Notes: a model not told the origin generated them from the sequence alone. Shown: positions 35,854 to 45,369, counted from the first letter of the stretch. The stretch is 64,000 nt of DNA from Candidatus Hydrogenedentota bacterium (GCA_029565395.1 JAKQOG010000258.1:49063-113062); one strand, 5' to 3'. Numbers and translations: made by a program.

Positions 35854-36567
35854 GTGCGTCTTCAAAAATACCTGGCGGAATGCGGGGTGGCTTCACGCCG
35901 CGCCTGCGAACGCCTTATTGAAGAAGGGCGGGTGCTTGTAAACGGGGCCGTGGCCACCGTAGGCCAAAGCATTGAGCCGAACCAAGACACGGTTACCATC
36001 GACGGCAACTCAATTGCCCATGATGAGCGGGTTTACCTTGTCTTGAACAAGCCCGCCGGAGTGGTGACATCGGCACACGATGAATTCGGACGCAAGACCG
36101 TTCTGGATTGCCTGAAGGGCGTCCGATCCCGTGTGTACCCGGTAGGCCGCCTCGACATGGACGTCGAGGGCGTATTGTTATTAACCAACGATGGCGAGAT
36201 GGCCAACCGGCTTATGCATCCCAGGTATGGTATCAATAAAATATATTGGGCACAGGTGCGTGGGCGGATATCAAAAGAAGTATTGGAGCAACTGGCGTTT
36301 GGGGTGCAATTGGACGATGGCATGACGGCTCCGGCCGAAGCATCCCTATTGGGCGTTGAATCGAATTCAACTCAAATTCAACTGGTATTGCGCGAAGGCC
36401 GCAAACGCGAAGTGAAGCGGATGTGCGCGGCGGTGGGGCATCCCGTGAAGAAATTACGGCGGATTGCCTTTGCCAATATCGAAGCGGACGGACTGCGCCC
36501 GGGGGAATGGCGTTACCTCACGGACAGTGAACTGGCCACATTGCGCGGAATTACCGGATTGCAGTGA
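35854..36567 (+). CDS. rluB: 23S rRNA pseudouridine synthase, RsuA/RluB family
   Basis: 237 residues. An N-terminal S4 RNA-binding domain (RLQKYLAECGVASRRACERLI) is followed by the catalytic domain with the essential Asp in GRLDMDVEGVLLLTNDG. Then come NKIYWAQVRG and LREGRKREVKRMCAAVGHPV. RluB modifies 23S rRNA and the close relative RsuA 16S; the downstream scpB linkage and length favour RluB. The start is GTG 35854 (VRLQKYLA, the usual beginning); the TTG at 35851 is the alternative. It follows scpB by 7 bases. Confidence 0.93.
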   Translation: MRLQKYLAECGVASRRACERLIEEGRVLVNGAVATVGQSIEPNQDTVTIDGNSIAHDERVYLVLNKPAGVVTSAHDEFGRKTVLDCLKGVRSRVYPVGRLDMDVEGVLLLTNDGEMANRLMHPRYGINKIYWAQVRGRISKEVLEQLAFGVQLDDGMTAPAEASLLGVESNSTQIQLVLREGRKREVKRMCAAVGHPVKKLRRIAFANIEADGLRPGEWRYLTDSELATLRGITGLQ

Positions 36568-36587
36568 TTCGGATCGCCTCGCTTTTC

Positions 36588-37967
36588 TCAATGCCCCCCT
36601 GCTGTCTGGACTCCGTGCATGTCTTTGGCGCCGCTCAACTTAGGCCACAAGTAGCCGTAGCACGCGATGAATACGAAGCAGCACATCGGCACGATGAAAC
36701 TGCGGCTCATGTCGTATACGTCCGCCACGTGCCCCATTAGTTTCGGCAAAACAGCCCCGCCCATGATGGCCATGACGAGAAACGCCGAGGCTTTCTTGGT
36801 CTTGTCGCCCAGCCCGAAGATCCCTAAGGCAAAAATGGTCGGGAACATGATGGACATGAAGAAGTAGCTGAGGAAGACGCTGATGGCGGATATCCAGCCC
36901 AGGTTGAAGAATACCAGCAGGCAGACCACGATGTTGGCTGTGCCGTAAAAACCAAGCACTTTGTGCGGGGAAAACTTCTTCAGGAGAAAGGCGCCGCTGA
37001 TCCGGCCCAATAGGAAGCACACGAATGCCGCCGACGCCAGGTTGGCCGCGCCCTGGCTGCTGATGTGCAGCAGGCCGTCCTTGCCAGTTTCAAACAGACG
37101 TTCCAGAAGGCTCACATTCCACGCTTCGGGAATCGCAGGCACCATGCAAAAGCTTGTTTTTGTGTCCACCGTCATGCAGTTGATGAAGAAACTGAAGATG
37201 CCCGCCTGGGCCGCCACATAAAGGAATTGCGCCAGCACCCCCATCGTAAAATGCCACCGGGACAAAAGAGAATGCGAGACTTTCGCTTGGCTATCGTCTA
37301 TGTGATAGTCATCTTCATTTCTGACCTCCGGCACATAGGCGAACTTGAACACCGCCGCCAGAACAAGCACCAGGATACCCGTCGCAACATACGGAAAATA
37401 GATTTTCGGATCTTTGGAGTAAAAGTATTGCGCACCAATGATCGGACCGAGAATCCAACCCACCCCGTTGCATGATTGCGCCAGGTTGATGCGCGTCGCG
37501 GCATACCGCGCCGGTCCGAGCACCGTGGTGTAGGGATTGGCCACGGTTTCCAGGAAAGTCAACCCTGAGGCAATGGCGCAGACCCCGATTAGATAACCTA
37601 CAAACGCTGTGGTTTTCGAGACGCTTCCGGCGTGCGCCGCGGCCTGAAGACCTGTGGCTGGCAAAAACCAGAATCCTCCCACCGCCACCAACAGTAGACC
37701 GGCGATAATACCCCCCTTCCAGCCAAAACGCCGTGCCAGCCAGCCCGCGGGAAGCGCCATGAGGAAATACCCAAGGTAGTGGGCGAATTGGACATTGGCC
37801 GACTGCGCCTTCGTCAGCCCCAGTTCATCCTGGAAATGCTTGTCCATCACGTCAATCATCCCATTGCAGACCCCCCAGAGAAGAAATAGGGAGCTGACAA
37901 GGATGAACGTAAACCGGACACTCTTGCCGTCCGGCAAGACAAACATGCTTTGCTTTGGTTCGCTCAT
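36588..37967 (-). CDS. fucP: MFS sugar permease, FucP (L-fucose) type
   Basis: 459-residue inner-membrane symporter with 12 helices. The opening SLFLLWGVCNGMIDVMDKHFQ and LGYFLMALPAGWLARRFGWKGGI, followed by AIASGLTFLETVANPY and INLAQSCNGVGWILGP, are characteristic of the fucose/galactose/glucose permease branch of the MFS. H+-coupled L-fucose uptake is the best guess, but glucose or galactose members also exist. A large central loop between helices 6 and 7 (~220-290) is present. The isomerase-type gene upstream on the same strand supports a sugar role. Confidence 0.85.
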   Translation of the reverse strand: MSEPKQSMFVLPDGKSVRFTFILVSSLFLLWGVCNGMIDVMDKHFQDELGLTKAQSANVQFAHYLGYFLMALPAGWLARRFGWKGGIIAGLLLVAVGGFWFLPATGLQAAAHAGSVSKTTAFVGYLIGVCAIASGLTFLETVANPYTTVLGPARYAATRINLAQSCNGVGWILGPIIGAQYFYSKDPKIYFPYVATGILVLVLAAVFKFAYVPEVRNEDDYHIDDSQAKVSHSLLSRWHFTMGVLAQFLYVAAQAGIFSFFINCMTVDTKTSFCMVPAIPEAWNVSLLERLFETGKDGLLHISSQGAANLASAAFVCFLLGRISGAFLLKKFSPHKVLGFYGTANIVVCLLVFFNLGWISAISVFLSYFFMSIMFPTIFALGIFGLGDKTKKASAFLVMAIMGGAVLPKLMGHVADVYDMSRSFIVPMCCFVFIACYGYLWPKLSGAKDMHGVQTAGGH

Positions 37968-38070
37968 GGATGGGTAACCTCCGTGGTGCCGTTCCCTGCC
38001 GCAGATGCGGCATTATCCCAGAACGATTGCACCCGAATCAACCGGGGAAAAGACCATTTGATGGACGCAT

Positions 38071-39495
38071 TTATCCCTGATGCCAGTAGAGATCCCAGCC
38101 GAGGTAGTTGTCGAGGGCTTCAAAGACCGGCCGGGCCACTTGGCTGCGGTTCATGGCGACGTGATGCTCGAAACCGTTCTCACAGATGTGATGCAGAAGC
38201 GATTGCAGGTCCGGAATAGCTACGACACCGTATCCGCCAAACGTTTTTAGCGTATCGCTCGTGAATTCGCCTTCTCCGATATACCCTGCAATGCTTCCCT
38301 CGTCATCGAAGGTGCTGATACGGCAAAACGTCATGGGGCCGGGCTTGATACGGCCCACCACGGTGCCATACGTGTTTTTCCTGCCCACGGAGCCGGCAAT
38401 GATCTCCTGGTAGTCCATGGTCATGTCCTGGAAGAAAGCCTTGGGGAGATTGGAGCAATGGAAGGCCACGCACTTGTCCGGATCAGCGCCGTAGTTATTG
38501 TTCCAATCAAGCAGGGCGCTGGGGGTTTGCGCGGCCAGTGCAAGGGCGTGCATTGCTACCGCGCCGCAAACATCCACTTCACAAGCGGAGGGTTTTAAGG
38601 CATTGCTCAGCATGCTCATCCAGGTGCAGGGGACAACCCCGAAAAATTCCTCCATGGAGGTCCAACACTGGACCGCTGTGATGTTCAGATCGGCGTTCAG
38701 CATCCACTCATCCACCACAAGGGCGAATTTAGCCATCTTCAAGAGCGCCGCATTCGGAACGCCTCGGGTGTTGACGTATTTCGTGATCGCCTGCACGCGC
38801 GCTTTTACTTTGGGGTCGGAATCTTTCAGTTTTCCAACGCGGCCAAAGGCTTCGGAAAGATCAAGCGTTTCCACCGTGATCCCGGACTCCTGGAGCAGCT
38901 TTTCGCTGTAGCGAACGGTGGTAAAATTGGCGGGCCGCGCGCCCAACGCCCCGATCCGGCAGTTCTTGATGCCTTTTACCACGCGGCAGATCGCGGCGAA
39001 ATTGTGGAGTTCATCCTCGAATTCTTCCGTGGCGGGGTCCATGGTGTGTTCCGAAGTGATGGAGAAGGGAATGCCGTATTGCACGAGGTTGTTGCACGCA
39101 CTCATTTTTCCGCAAAAGGAATCGCGGCGGTGCTTGATGGTCATCTTGGCCGCGTCATCGCGCCACGCATGAACTAACACCGGCACGTCCAAGCCGGCCA
39201 TTTTGAGTGTATCGGCCACGCCGCGTTCATCGCCGAAGTTGGGCAGGGTGACGATGATGCCGTCGATTTTCTCCCGATTTCTCTTGAAGAGGTCCGCGCA
39301 TTTCTTGGCATCGGCCCAGGTTTCCACCGCACCGTACTTGGTGTCTTTCGCGGAAAGAATGATCGATCCATACCCAAGCCTGTTCAGAAGCGCCGGAATG
39401 ACTTCATGGCCCTCCTTCGCCAGAATATCGGGGAAAAAACCCCGGTTGCCAACCAATACGCCAAAGGTTTGTTTCGATGCGCGTTTCGTAGCCAT
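38071..39495 (-). CDS. L-fucose/L-arabinose isomerase family protein
   Basis: 474 residues, cytoplasmic. The fold has VLVGNRGFFPDILAKEG at the start, GIIVTLPNFGDERGVADTL, PATEEFEDELHNFAAICR, VALAVDEWM-type strand, and a C-terminal part of the FucI_C type (MTFCRISTFDDEGSIAGYIGEGEF). These proteins interconvert aldoses and ketoses using Mn2+, but only a subset are true FucI; many of this type are of unknown sugar specificity. Codirectional with the fucP-like permease 103 bases downstream, so they are probably one unit for uptake and isomerisation. Confidence 0.85.
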   Translation of the reverse strand: MATKRASKQTFGVLVGNRGFFPDILAKEGHEVIPALLNRLGYGSIILSAKDTKYGAVETWADAKKCADLFKRNREKIDGIIVTLPNFGDERGVADTLKMAGLDVPVLVHAWRDDAAKMTIKHRRDSFCGKMSACNNLVQYGIPFSITSEHTMDPATEEFEDELHNFAAICRVVKGIKNCRIGALGARPANFTTVRYSEKLLQESGITVETLDLSEAFGRVGKLKDSDPKVKARVQAITKYVNTRGVPNAALLKMAKFALVVDEWMLNADLNITAVQCWTSMEEFFGVVPCTWMSMLSNALKPSACEVDVCGAVAMHALALAAQTPSALLDWNNNYGADPDKCVAFHCSNLPKAFFQDMTMDYQEIIAGSVGRKNTYGTVVGRIKPGPMTFCRISTFDDEGSIAGYIGEGEFTSDTLKTFGGYGVVAIPDLQSLLHHICENGFEHHVAMNRSQVARPVFEALDNYLGWDLYWHQG

Positions 39496-39587
39496 ACCTT
39501 AATAGTTCCTTAACAGTTGTGCAGTCATCCCAACTATTGGACGAGCCCAAAAGGGGATTTTAATCGGCGCAAAGGCCCAAGCGCAAA

Positions 39588-40703
39588 CTAATTCTGGGGC
39601 AGGACATCACGTATGGGTTCACCAGCTTTAGGCACGGCGGTCCGGTAGTCCTCTCCAAGGAACGCGGCCAGGGTGGCCGCGATCTGGCTTGCCGTCACGC
39701 GTTCTGTTTGATTGCGCTCGCCCAGCGCCGGAGTATCGGGTCCCATGAATGCCATACAGATGTTCTCGGAATTCGGCATCTCTTCACCATGGCTCTTCCA
39801 TCCTTCCGGGGCATTGCCCCGCCCGTGATCCGTGGAAAATATAAGTGTCGTTTTATTGCGATACCGCCGCATGGATTGGGCCGTTTCCCAAAGGATTTTT
39901 ACACAGTTATCCGCCATCCGCGCAGTCTCCAAATACTTGTCATACCGGCCTTCATGTCCCCATTCATCGGTTTCGCCAAGAGAAAGGAAAAAGACCCTGG
40001 GTTTTTCATTCTTAAAATATTCGAGGCTTGTTTCGAAGGTGAGTGAATCAAGCGGCTCACCATGCCACAAGCGGGTCGTTTCATCTTTAAGGCGGTTTAG
40101 CACCTGATACGTTGGGGTGAGTTTAACCTGGGAGATGGGCTCATAGCCGGCATTAATGAATAATCCACTGCGCTGGCGGTTCAGGATGTAGGGGAAGAGT
40201 TCCCAGGCGCCGAAGACCGCCACGTGGTTACGATACCGGCGCATCCCATTGAGCCATTCCAACACATTCAGATTGGGATTCGGGATTTTCTTATTGCTGT
40301 CCACCCGCGGATCGGCAATGCCGCAAAACGTCTCACTGTAGCCTGGATAGGAGAAATTAAGACCATTGCTCACTTGGGCGATGCTTCCCTTGGCCTGGTT
40401 TCCGAAAACCTGCCCCTCTTGGGCCATCACCTTCCATAAAAATGGCATTAACGCTTCGCGCCGTGCTTCCGGGGAATTCCGCCAGAAAGCGGCCTGGCTC
40501 AACTCAGGAATTGCGACGCCATGTTCTTTGGTTAGCAGCGATTCTTCCGCCCCAAAGAAGACTTCCTGCCAGCGCAAGCCGTCCGTCATGACAAAAATGA
40601 TGTTTTCAGTTTTATGGGCTTTACCTTTGCCTGCATACGCCATTCCGGAGAACACAAGGCACAAGATAAATGCGAGCAACAATGATCTAAGTACGGTTTT
40701 CAT
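39588..40703 (-). CDS. Exported alkaline-phosphatase-superfamily protein
   Basis: 371 residues. Signal peptide ~1-26 (ends GMAYAG). The metalloenzyme core is visible as ENIIFVMTDGLRWQEVFFG (first metal site Asp and a Thr nucleophile region), FFLSLGETDEWGHEGRYDKYLE (metal ligands D and H), and TLIFSTDHGRGNAPEGW with the closing D/H pair. This is the sulfatase/phosphodiesterase/phosphoglycerate-mutase-like superfamily, probably acting on a periplasmic phosphate or sulfate ester. Start at ATG 40703 with AAAGGAAG upstream. Substrate not readable. Confidence 0.85.
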   Translation of the reverse strand: MKTVLRSLLLAFILCLVFSGMAYAGKGKAHKTENIIFVMTDGLRWQEVFFGAEESLLTKEHGVAIPELSQAAFWRNSPEARREALMPFLWKVMAQEGQVFGNQAKGSIAQVSNGLNFSYPGYSETFCGIADPRVDSNKKIPNPNLNVLEWLNGMRRYRNHVAVFGAWELFPYILNRQRSGLFINAGYEPISQVKLTPTYQVLNRLKDETTRLWHGEPLDSLTFETSLEYFKNEKPRVFFLSLGETDEWGHEGRYDKYLETARMADNCVKILWETAQSMRRYRNKTTLIFSTDHGRGNAPEGWKSHGEEMPNSENICMAFMGPDTPALGERNQTERVTASQIAATLAAFLGEDYRTAVPKAGEPIRDVLPQN

Positions 40704-41017
40704 GAAGCTTCCTTTCATAAATTACAACTACAACGCACACCTTTATTTTACAGAAAGAGAAAACCTTTAGCATTAATGTCTTTGTCACGTTTTTCGGGAG
40801 GGCGAAGCTCCTGCTGAGCCGTCGAAAAAGATCTACATAGAAACAAAATAACGCAGCACTTTGAATAGTTTGTCATACGGCTCGGCAGGAGCATCGCCCT
40901 CCCGGCTTTGTGTTTTGCTTTCTTCTTGGCGTGTGCGCCAAAGATGTCCGCTGCTCGAAATCGCAAACACATGTAGAGATTGATGAAAAAACCTCGTTCG
41001 ACATCCTGAGCGAACGG
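40704..41017. other. Intergenic stretch with a long palindromic element
   Basis: 314 bases without a gene between two minus-strand genes. The main content is the REP-like inverted repeat at 40795-40904; nothing else is recognised. Confidence 0.6.
40795..40904. repeat. REP-like long palindrome with 27-bp arms
   Basis: Left arm 40795-40821 starts CGGGAGGGCGAAGCTCCTGC; right arm 40878-40904 is its inverted partner (25 of 27 bases match). A 56-base spacer separates them. Units of this GGGAGGGCGA-type sequence are, from memory, widespread in environmental bacteria as dispersed palindromes. Confidence 0.75.
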
Positions 41018-42115
41018 TTACCGTTTGAGGATGCCGCCGCGTCCGGAACTCAGGAAAATGCCCTGGAGGTTCATCTTGAGTTCATCGGGATTGTCGGAGG
41101 CCATCATGGCATCCGATTCTTTTATAAGTCCGGATTTCACCAATCCGGCAAGGCTGATGTTAAAGGTTTGCATGCCGTCTTCCTGACCCGCAACCAGCGC
41201 CGTCGGAATCTGCTTCAGATTATTTTCTTTAATCAGCATAGAAATACCGGGGTTGTTGAACATGATTTCAATGGCGGGGACGCGTCCCTTGCCGTCTGCG
41301 CTGGGCACGAGGCGCTGGGAAATGCAGGCCCGCAACTGCAACGAAATCTGCGAGCGAACCTGTTGGTGCATGTTGGAGGGGAACATGTCGAGAATGCGGT
41401 CGATCGTTAGCATGCAATTGGTCGTATGAAGCGTGGAAAAGACGATGTGGCCGGTTTCAGCCGCGGAGATGGCGGCCTGGAAGGTTTCCGCATCGCGCAT
41501 TTCGCCGATCAGAATGACATCGGGATCTTCGCGCATGGCGGCGCGCAGGGCCACATAGAAATCTTTGGTGTCAATGGTGACTTCGCGCTGGTTCACGATG
41601 CTTTTCTTATTGGTATGGAGAAACTCGATGGGATCTTCGAGCGTGATGATATGCATGCGCTTGCGCTGGTTGATCCAATCAATAATGGAAGCAAGGGAAG
41701 TGGATTTTCCGCTGCCGGTAGTGCCCGTGATTAAGATCAGGCCGCGCGGAATGTCGGCAATCTTATTCATGGCTGCAGGAAGATTAAGAGCGGCGAAATC
41801 AAGGATTTTCCCGCGCACGTGCCGCATGATAATGCCCACGGAGCCGCGTTGCCGGAGCACATTCACACGGAACCGCCCCAAACCGGATACGCTGTGCGCC
41901 AAGTCGGCGTCCCCATGTTCCAGAAACAACTGTTTCTGGCGTTCATCCATAATTTCATCCAGGAAACTCATGGTGTCGGAGGGGGTAAGGGCTTCCGTTT
42001 CGACAAACCGGATTTCGCCGTCGAGCCGTATGGCGGGCGGGCTCCCCACCGTGAGATGCAAATCGGATGCGCCATTTTTCACCGCGTAGGCCAATAATTT
42101 CTGTAATGAAGCCAT
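41018..42115 (-). CDS. pilT: Type IV pilus retraction ATPase PilT
   Basis: 365 residues. GGAGGGGAAG precedes the ATG at 42115, so the frame extension to 42262 is not used. The N-terminal domain ASDLHLTVGSPPAIRLDG is the PilT opener. ATPase motifs: Walker A GTTGSGKST, the Asp box ITLEDPIEFLH, Walker B REDPDVILIGEMRDAET, and His box AETGHIVFSTLHT. PilT hexamers power pilus retraction at the inner membrane. No other pilus gene is close by. A tiny zinc-ribbon gene lies just upstream on the same strand. Confidence 0.95.
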   Translation of the reverse strand: MASLQKLLAYAVKNGASDLHLTVGSPPAIRLDGEIRFVETEALTPSDTMSFLDEIMDERQKQLFLEHGDADLAHSVSGLGRFRVNVLRQRGSVGIIMRHVRGKILDFAALNLPAAMNKIADIPRGLILITGTTGSGKSTSLASIIDWINQRKRMHIITLEDPIEFLHTNKKSIVNQREVTIDTKDFYVALRAAMREDPDVILIGEMRDAETFQAAISAAETGHIVFSTLHTTNCMLTIDRILDMFPSNMHQQVRSQISLQLRACISQRLVPSADGKGRVPAIEIMFNNPGISMLIKENNLKQIPTALVAGQEDGMQTFNISLAGLVKSGLIKESDAMMASDNPDELKMNLQGIFLSSGRGGILKR

Positions 42116-42191
42116 GATGACTTCCCCTCCTCTTGTTATATGTTCCGTATAAACGAGTATAGCAAAGTGGATGTTCCCCGGCAATGCCCTT

Positions 42192-42332
42192 TTAATGATC
42201 CTTCTTCCACCTCCAGGGATAGCCGCAGATATGACAAAACTTATCCGTGGCCGGGCGTTCATACCGGCAATGCGGGCAGGTCAATGTTTTCGATTTCTCT
42301 GCCGGAATGGTTGGTTTTTGTTGTTTTGGCAT
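42192..42332 (-). CDS. 46-residue zinc-ribbon protein
   Basis: A 46-residue frame opens at ATG 42332 and ends at TAA 42192. The middle carries CPHC, ten residues, CHIC and GYPWRWKK, a classic two-knuckle CxxC zinc ribbon, followed by a basic tail and preceded by a Lys-rich start. Chance occurrence of two well spaced CxxC pairs is low. No clear ribosome site is seen upstream, which lowers confidence. It lies 76 bases upstream of pilT on the same strand and may be cotranscribed. Role unknown: an RNA-binding or regulatory mini-protein is possible. Confidence 0.6.
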   Translation of the reverse strand: MPKQQKPTIPAEKSKTLTCPHCRYERPATDKFCHICGYPWRWKKDH

Positions 42333-42382
42333 GTCGATCTGACTTGCCGGGAGGCAGTTGGCGGGGGGGCCAACCTCCCAAG

Positions 42383-43843
42383 CTATTTTTTACCCTGTTT
42401 TTTATTATCCTGGCGTATTTGCGCGATGGTTTTGACTTTTACCCGTGCGGCTCCCTTCGTTTTTCGGATACCAAGGTTGGGTCCCAAGTCCAACCGCTTT
42501 CGCGCTCTAAGGATTTCTCGCTTATATTGCGGCAGCCATTGGGCTTGGGCAACCAGCATGGCGTCGGTCATTTGCCATATCTCCGGCGGATTGCACACGG
42601 TGGCCACCAGGGGATCATGCAACATGGCCTGTTTCAGCAGGGTGACGTCGCCATGAACCGCCGCTTCCATGGCCATCCGCTGCACCTGGATGCTCGCATT
42701 ACAGGTTGCAGCGCACGCCAACGGGAGATCGCCCACCACCGGCATGTTCAGGCCGTTTCCATCCACATATCCCGGCGCTTCTATAACGCAATCGGATGGC
42801 AAATTGGAGATAACCCCATTATTGATCACATTGAAGAAGCCACGATATATGCGCCCGGTCGTTAAGGCCTCGATAATATAGCTGCCGTGTTCAGAAGAAC
42901 GGTTTTCTGGGGTATATTCCGGCGCAGGATCCTTTTTCCAACGGGGGAATTCCGTTTCAAACCAGTTGCGCCCTTCAGTGCATACCCGCAGGTAGCCGCC
43001 GGTCTCGCCGTCGATCCAGTTGCCCAGCTTGATCCATTTCTTAATCTCATTCGGGCGCTTGCGGTACCACGGCACATATTCCGATAAGTGGCCGTTACTC
43101 TCCGTGCTGTAGTACCCGAAACGCCGCAATATATCGATCCGCACCTTTTCTGTTTGCGAAAAGACTGGATGTTTCTCGAACGCAGCAAGCAACTTCCCGG
43201 TGAGTTCGACGCCCTTGTGCTTTACAGAAATGAACCAGGTCTGGTGATTGATGCCCGCGCAGAGGACATCCAACTCGTGCATTGGGATGCCCAACACCTC
43301 CGCAATCTGTTCCCACGCGCCATGCACGCCATGACACAAGCCGATGGTCTTTACACCACCGTACGTATTGCAGGCCCAGGTGTTCATCGCCATGGGGTTG
43401 GAATAATTCATGAACAGGGCATTGCGATTAGCCACTTCGCGAATATCCCTGCAAAACGCGAGCAGTTGGGGGATGCTGCGCTGTGCGTACATGATTCCGC
43501 CCGCGCACAACGTGTCGCCAACACATTGATCCACGCCATATTTCAGCGGGATGTCGATGTCTGTCTTAAATGCCTCCAATCCGCCCGCGCGAATCACGCT
43601 GAACACGAAATCCGCGCCTTCCAGGGCCTTCCTGCGATTTAGCGTAGCGGTGATTTTTGCCGGTTTCTTATTGGCCTGGATATCCCGCGCCGCGATGCAG
43701 GCCATCATGTCGAGATTACGCTTGTTGATATCCGTAAATGCGAAGTGGGTGTCTTCGAGTTCAGGGACGGTTAAAATGTCCTGCATCAATTTCCGCGTGA
43801 AACCGATGCTTCCCGCGCCAATCATCGCCACCTTAATGGGCAT
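42383..43843 (-). CDS. GH4 glycosidase (alpha-galactosidase/6-phospho-glycosidase type)
   Basis: 486 residues, cytoplasmic. The NAD-binding start VAMIGAGSIGFTRKLMQDIL, the FAFTDINKRNLDMM segment, GADFVFSVIRAGG, NYSNPMAMNTWAC and GLCHGVHG are GH4 signatures; the Cys and His in these last motifs bind Mn2+, and the enzyme uses NAD+ with a redox hydride step. It may be a MelA-type alpha-galactosidase or an alpha-glucosidase. The start at ATG 43843 has AAGGAAAA upstream. It complements the GH36 alpha-galactosidase at 56345. Confidence 0.93.
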   Translation of the reverse strand: MPIKVAMIGAGSIGFTRKLMQDILTVPELEDTHFAFTDINKRNLDMMACIAARDIQANKKPAKITATLNRRKALEGADFVFSVIRAGGLEAFKTDIDIPLKYGVDQCVGDTLCAGGIMYAQRSIPQLLAFCRDIREVANRNALFMNYSNPMAMNTWACNTYGGVKTIGLCHGVHGAWEQIAEVLGIPMHELDVLCAGINHQTWFISVKHKGVELTGKLLAAFEKHPVFSQTEKVRIDILRRFGYYSTESNGHLSEYVPWYRKRPNEIKKWIKLGNWIDGETGGYLRVCTEGRNWFETEFPRWKKDPAPEYTPENRSSEHGSYIIEALTTGRIYRGFFNVINNGVISNLPSDCVIEAPGYVDGNGLNMPVVGDLPLACAATCNASIQVQRMAMEAAVHGDVTLLKQAMLHDPLVATVCNPPEIWQMTDAMLVAQAQWLPQYKREILRARKRLDLGPNLGIRKTKGAARVKVKTIAQIRQDNKKQGKK

Positions 43844-43878
43844 ATGGAATTTTCCTTTTTTTATTGATCTTTGCATCT

Positions 43879-43903
43879 CGTTCCCAAGTTGCACTTGGGA
43901 ACG
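43879..43903. repeat. Short perfect palindrome of CGTTCCCAAGT type
   Basis: CGTTCCCAAGT, three bases, ACTTGGGAACG: an 11-bp perfect stem with a 3-base loop, directly upstream of the GH4 gene. Similar GTTCCCAAG hairpins are, from memory, widely dispersed in environmental bacteria. It may be a relic of a mobile REP-like unit. Confidence 0.7.
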
Positions 43904-44051
43904 CACTTGCCCAAAAGCTTAGCTTTGAAATTCTTCACACCTTTAACTTCACATCGCCGCTGGGGAAGATCCAAATCCTGCTGCAACGATAGGGAAAATA
44001 AATTCATGCGATTGTAACTTTCCTGATTGCAGATAAGTCCACAATGATGAA

Positions 44052-45257
44052 TCACTTCAATAACTCCGCGTTTTCCTTGACCTTGCGGATGATGTTGATG
44101 ATGTCCCACATGTCTTCTTCTTCGGTCAATAGCACCGGATGCATAATCCACATGCCGCTCGTATAGCAAAGGTCTTCCGTTACAGGGCAGTGGCAGGCGT
44201 CGTAATCGAAATCCTTCAACTTCTTAAAGACCGGTTGTTTGTACAGCGGAAGAGGATATCCCGCGCTGATGGGAAGTCCTTCCGCCTGGCAAGCTTCAAC
44301 AAACCGCGCGCGCGAACATCCAAACGCCCCTTCGTCAATCCGCAGGCAATAAATATGATATGCACGGCGCGTGATCCGGTTGCTGGAAGGCTGCGGCTCC
44401 AAACCCTCGATTTCCGATAATTCCGAGTTCAACAACGCGCCGTTGCGCTCCCGTTTCAGCGTTTGCTCTTCCAGCCGCGACAACTGCACGCTCAGCAGGG
44501 CCGCCTGAAATTCGGTCAGCCGCGCGTTGGTGCCGACATTGATGTGGTGGTACCATGGCATGCCCGCTTCACGTCCGCAATTGACGATGGATCGGCACAG
44601 TCTGGCGAAGTCCTCATTATCCGTGAGAATCGCGCCGCCTTCCCCGCCCGTCATGTTTTTCGATTGTTGAAAACTGAAAATGCCGCAAAGACCCAGCGCG
44701 CCCGTGCCTTTCCCTTCCCACTTCGCCCCCCACGAATGGCAGGCATCCTCGATCAAGGCAACGCTGCGCGCCTGCGCAATGCTCCGCAGCCGGTCGATAT
44801 CGCAGACCCGCCCGCCGAAATGCACCGGCATGATCGCACGGGTGCGCCGCGTGATGGCCGCTTCCGCCGCGTTCGGATCCATGCACCACGATTTGTCCAA
44901 ATCCACGAAAATCGGCGTGGCGCCCACGCGCGAAACCGCCGACACCGTGGCAATAAAGGTATACGGCGGCACGATCACTTCGTCCCCCGCCCCGATGCCC
45001 AGGGCTTCCAGAGCAATTTCAAGCCCTGCCGTGCCGCTGTTGCAACTGACGCAAAACTGCGCATCCTGGAACGCCGCAAATTCCTTCTCAAATTGCTCCA
45101 CGCGCGGACCGTAGAACCACGTGCGGCTTTCCAGAACCTCCATTAACGCCTGTTTCTCGCGCTCATCATATATCGGCCATGCCGGCCAGGTCTTTTCCGT
45201 GGACCGCACCGGCGTGCCGCCGTGCAGTGCAAGCGGGGAAGTATTCTTTTTGCTCAA
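44052..45257 (-). CDS. DegT/DnrJ/EryC1/StrS family aminotransferase
   Basis: 401 residues. PLP-dependent aminotransferase of the sugar type that adds an amino group to keto sugars in glycan and antibiotic biosynthesis. Visible motifs: GDEVIVPPYTFIATVSAV, IEDACHSWGAKW, and the PLP-binding region SFQQSKNMTGGEGG, where the Lys should be the Schiff base residue. The start is TTG at 45257 with AGGAGA upstream; an ATG five bases earlier is out of frame and stops at once. Product of amino-sugar or UDP-sugar pathways is likely; substrate not determinable. Confidence 0.92.
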   Translation of the reverse strand: MSKKNTSPLALHGGTPVRSTEKTWPAWPIYDEREKQALMEVLESRTWFYGPRVEQFEKEFAAFQDAQFCVSCNSGTAGLEIALEALGIGAGDEVIVPPYTFIATVSAVSRVGATPIFVDLDKSWCMDPNAAEAAITRRTRAIMPVHFGGRVCDIDRLRSIAQARSVALIEDACHSWGAKWEGKGTGALGLCGIFSFQQSKNMTGGEGGAILTDNEDFARLCRSIVNCGREAGMPWYHHINVGTNARLTEFQAALLSVQLSRLEEQTLKRERNGALLNSELSEIEGLEPQPSSNRITRRAYHIYCLRIDEGAFGCSRARFVEACQAEGLPISAGYPLPLYKQPVFKKLKDFDYDACHCPVTEDLCYTSGMWIMHPVLLTEEEDMWDIINIIRKVKENAELLK

Positions 45258-45369
45258 GGCATGTCTCCTTTGTTAAAACCAAATTATGACGCGATTCTCC
45301 CCAAAGACACAAATACGATTAGCACGCCCCGCTGTAAATTTGCATCCAGACGGGAAAATCGCAATACTA

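Noticed and set aside
42341..42382. GGGAGG...CCTCCC hairpin as terminator of the GH4 gene
   Set aside because: Stem exists, but in the minus direction no T-run follows it.
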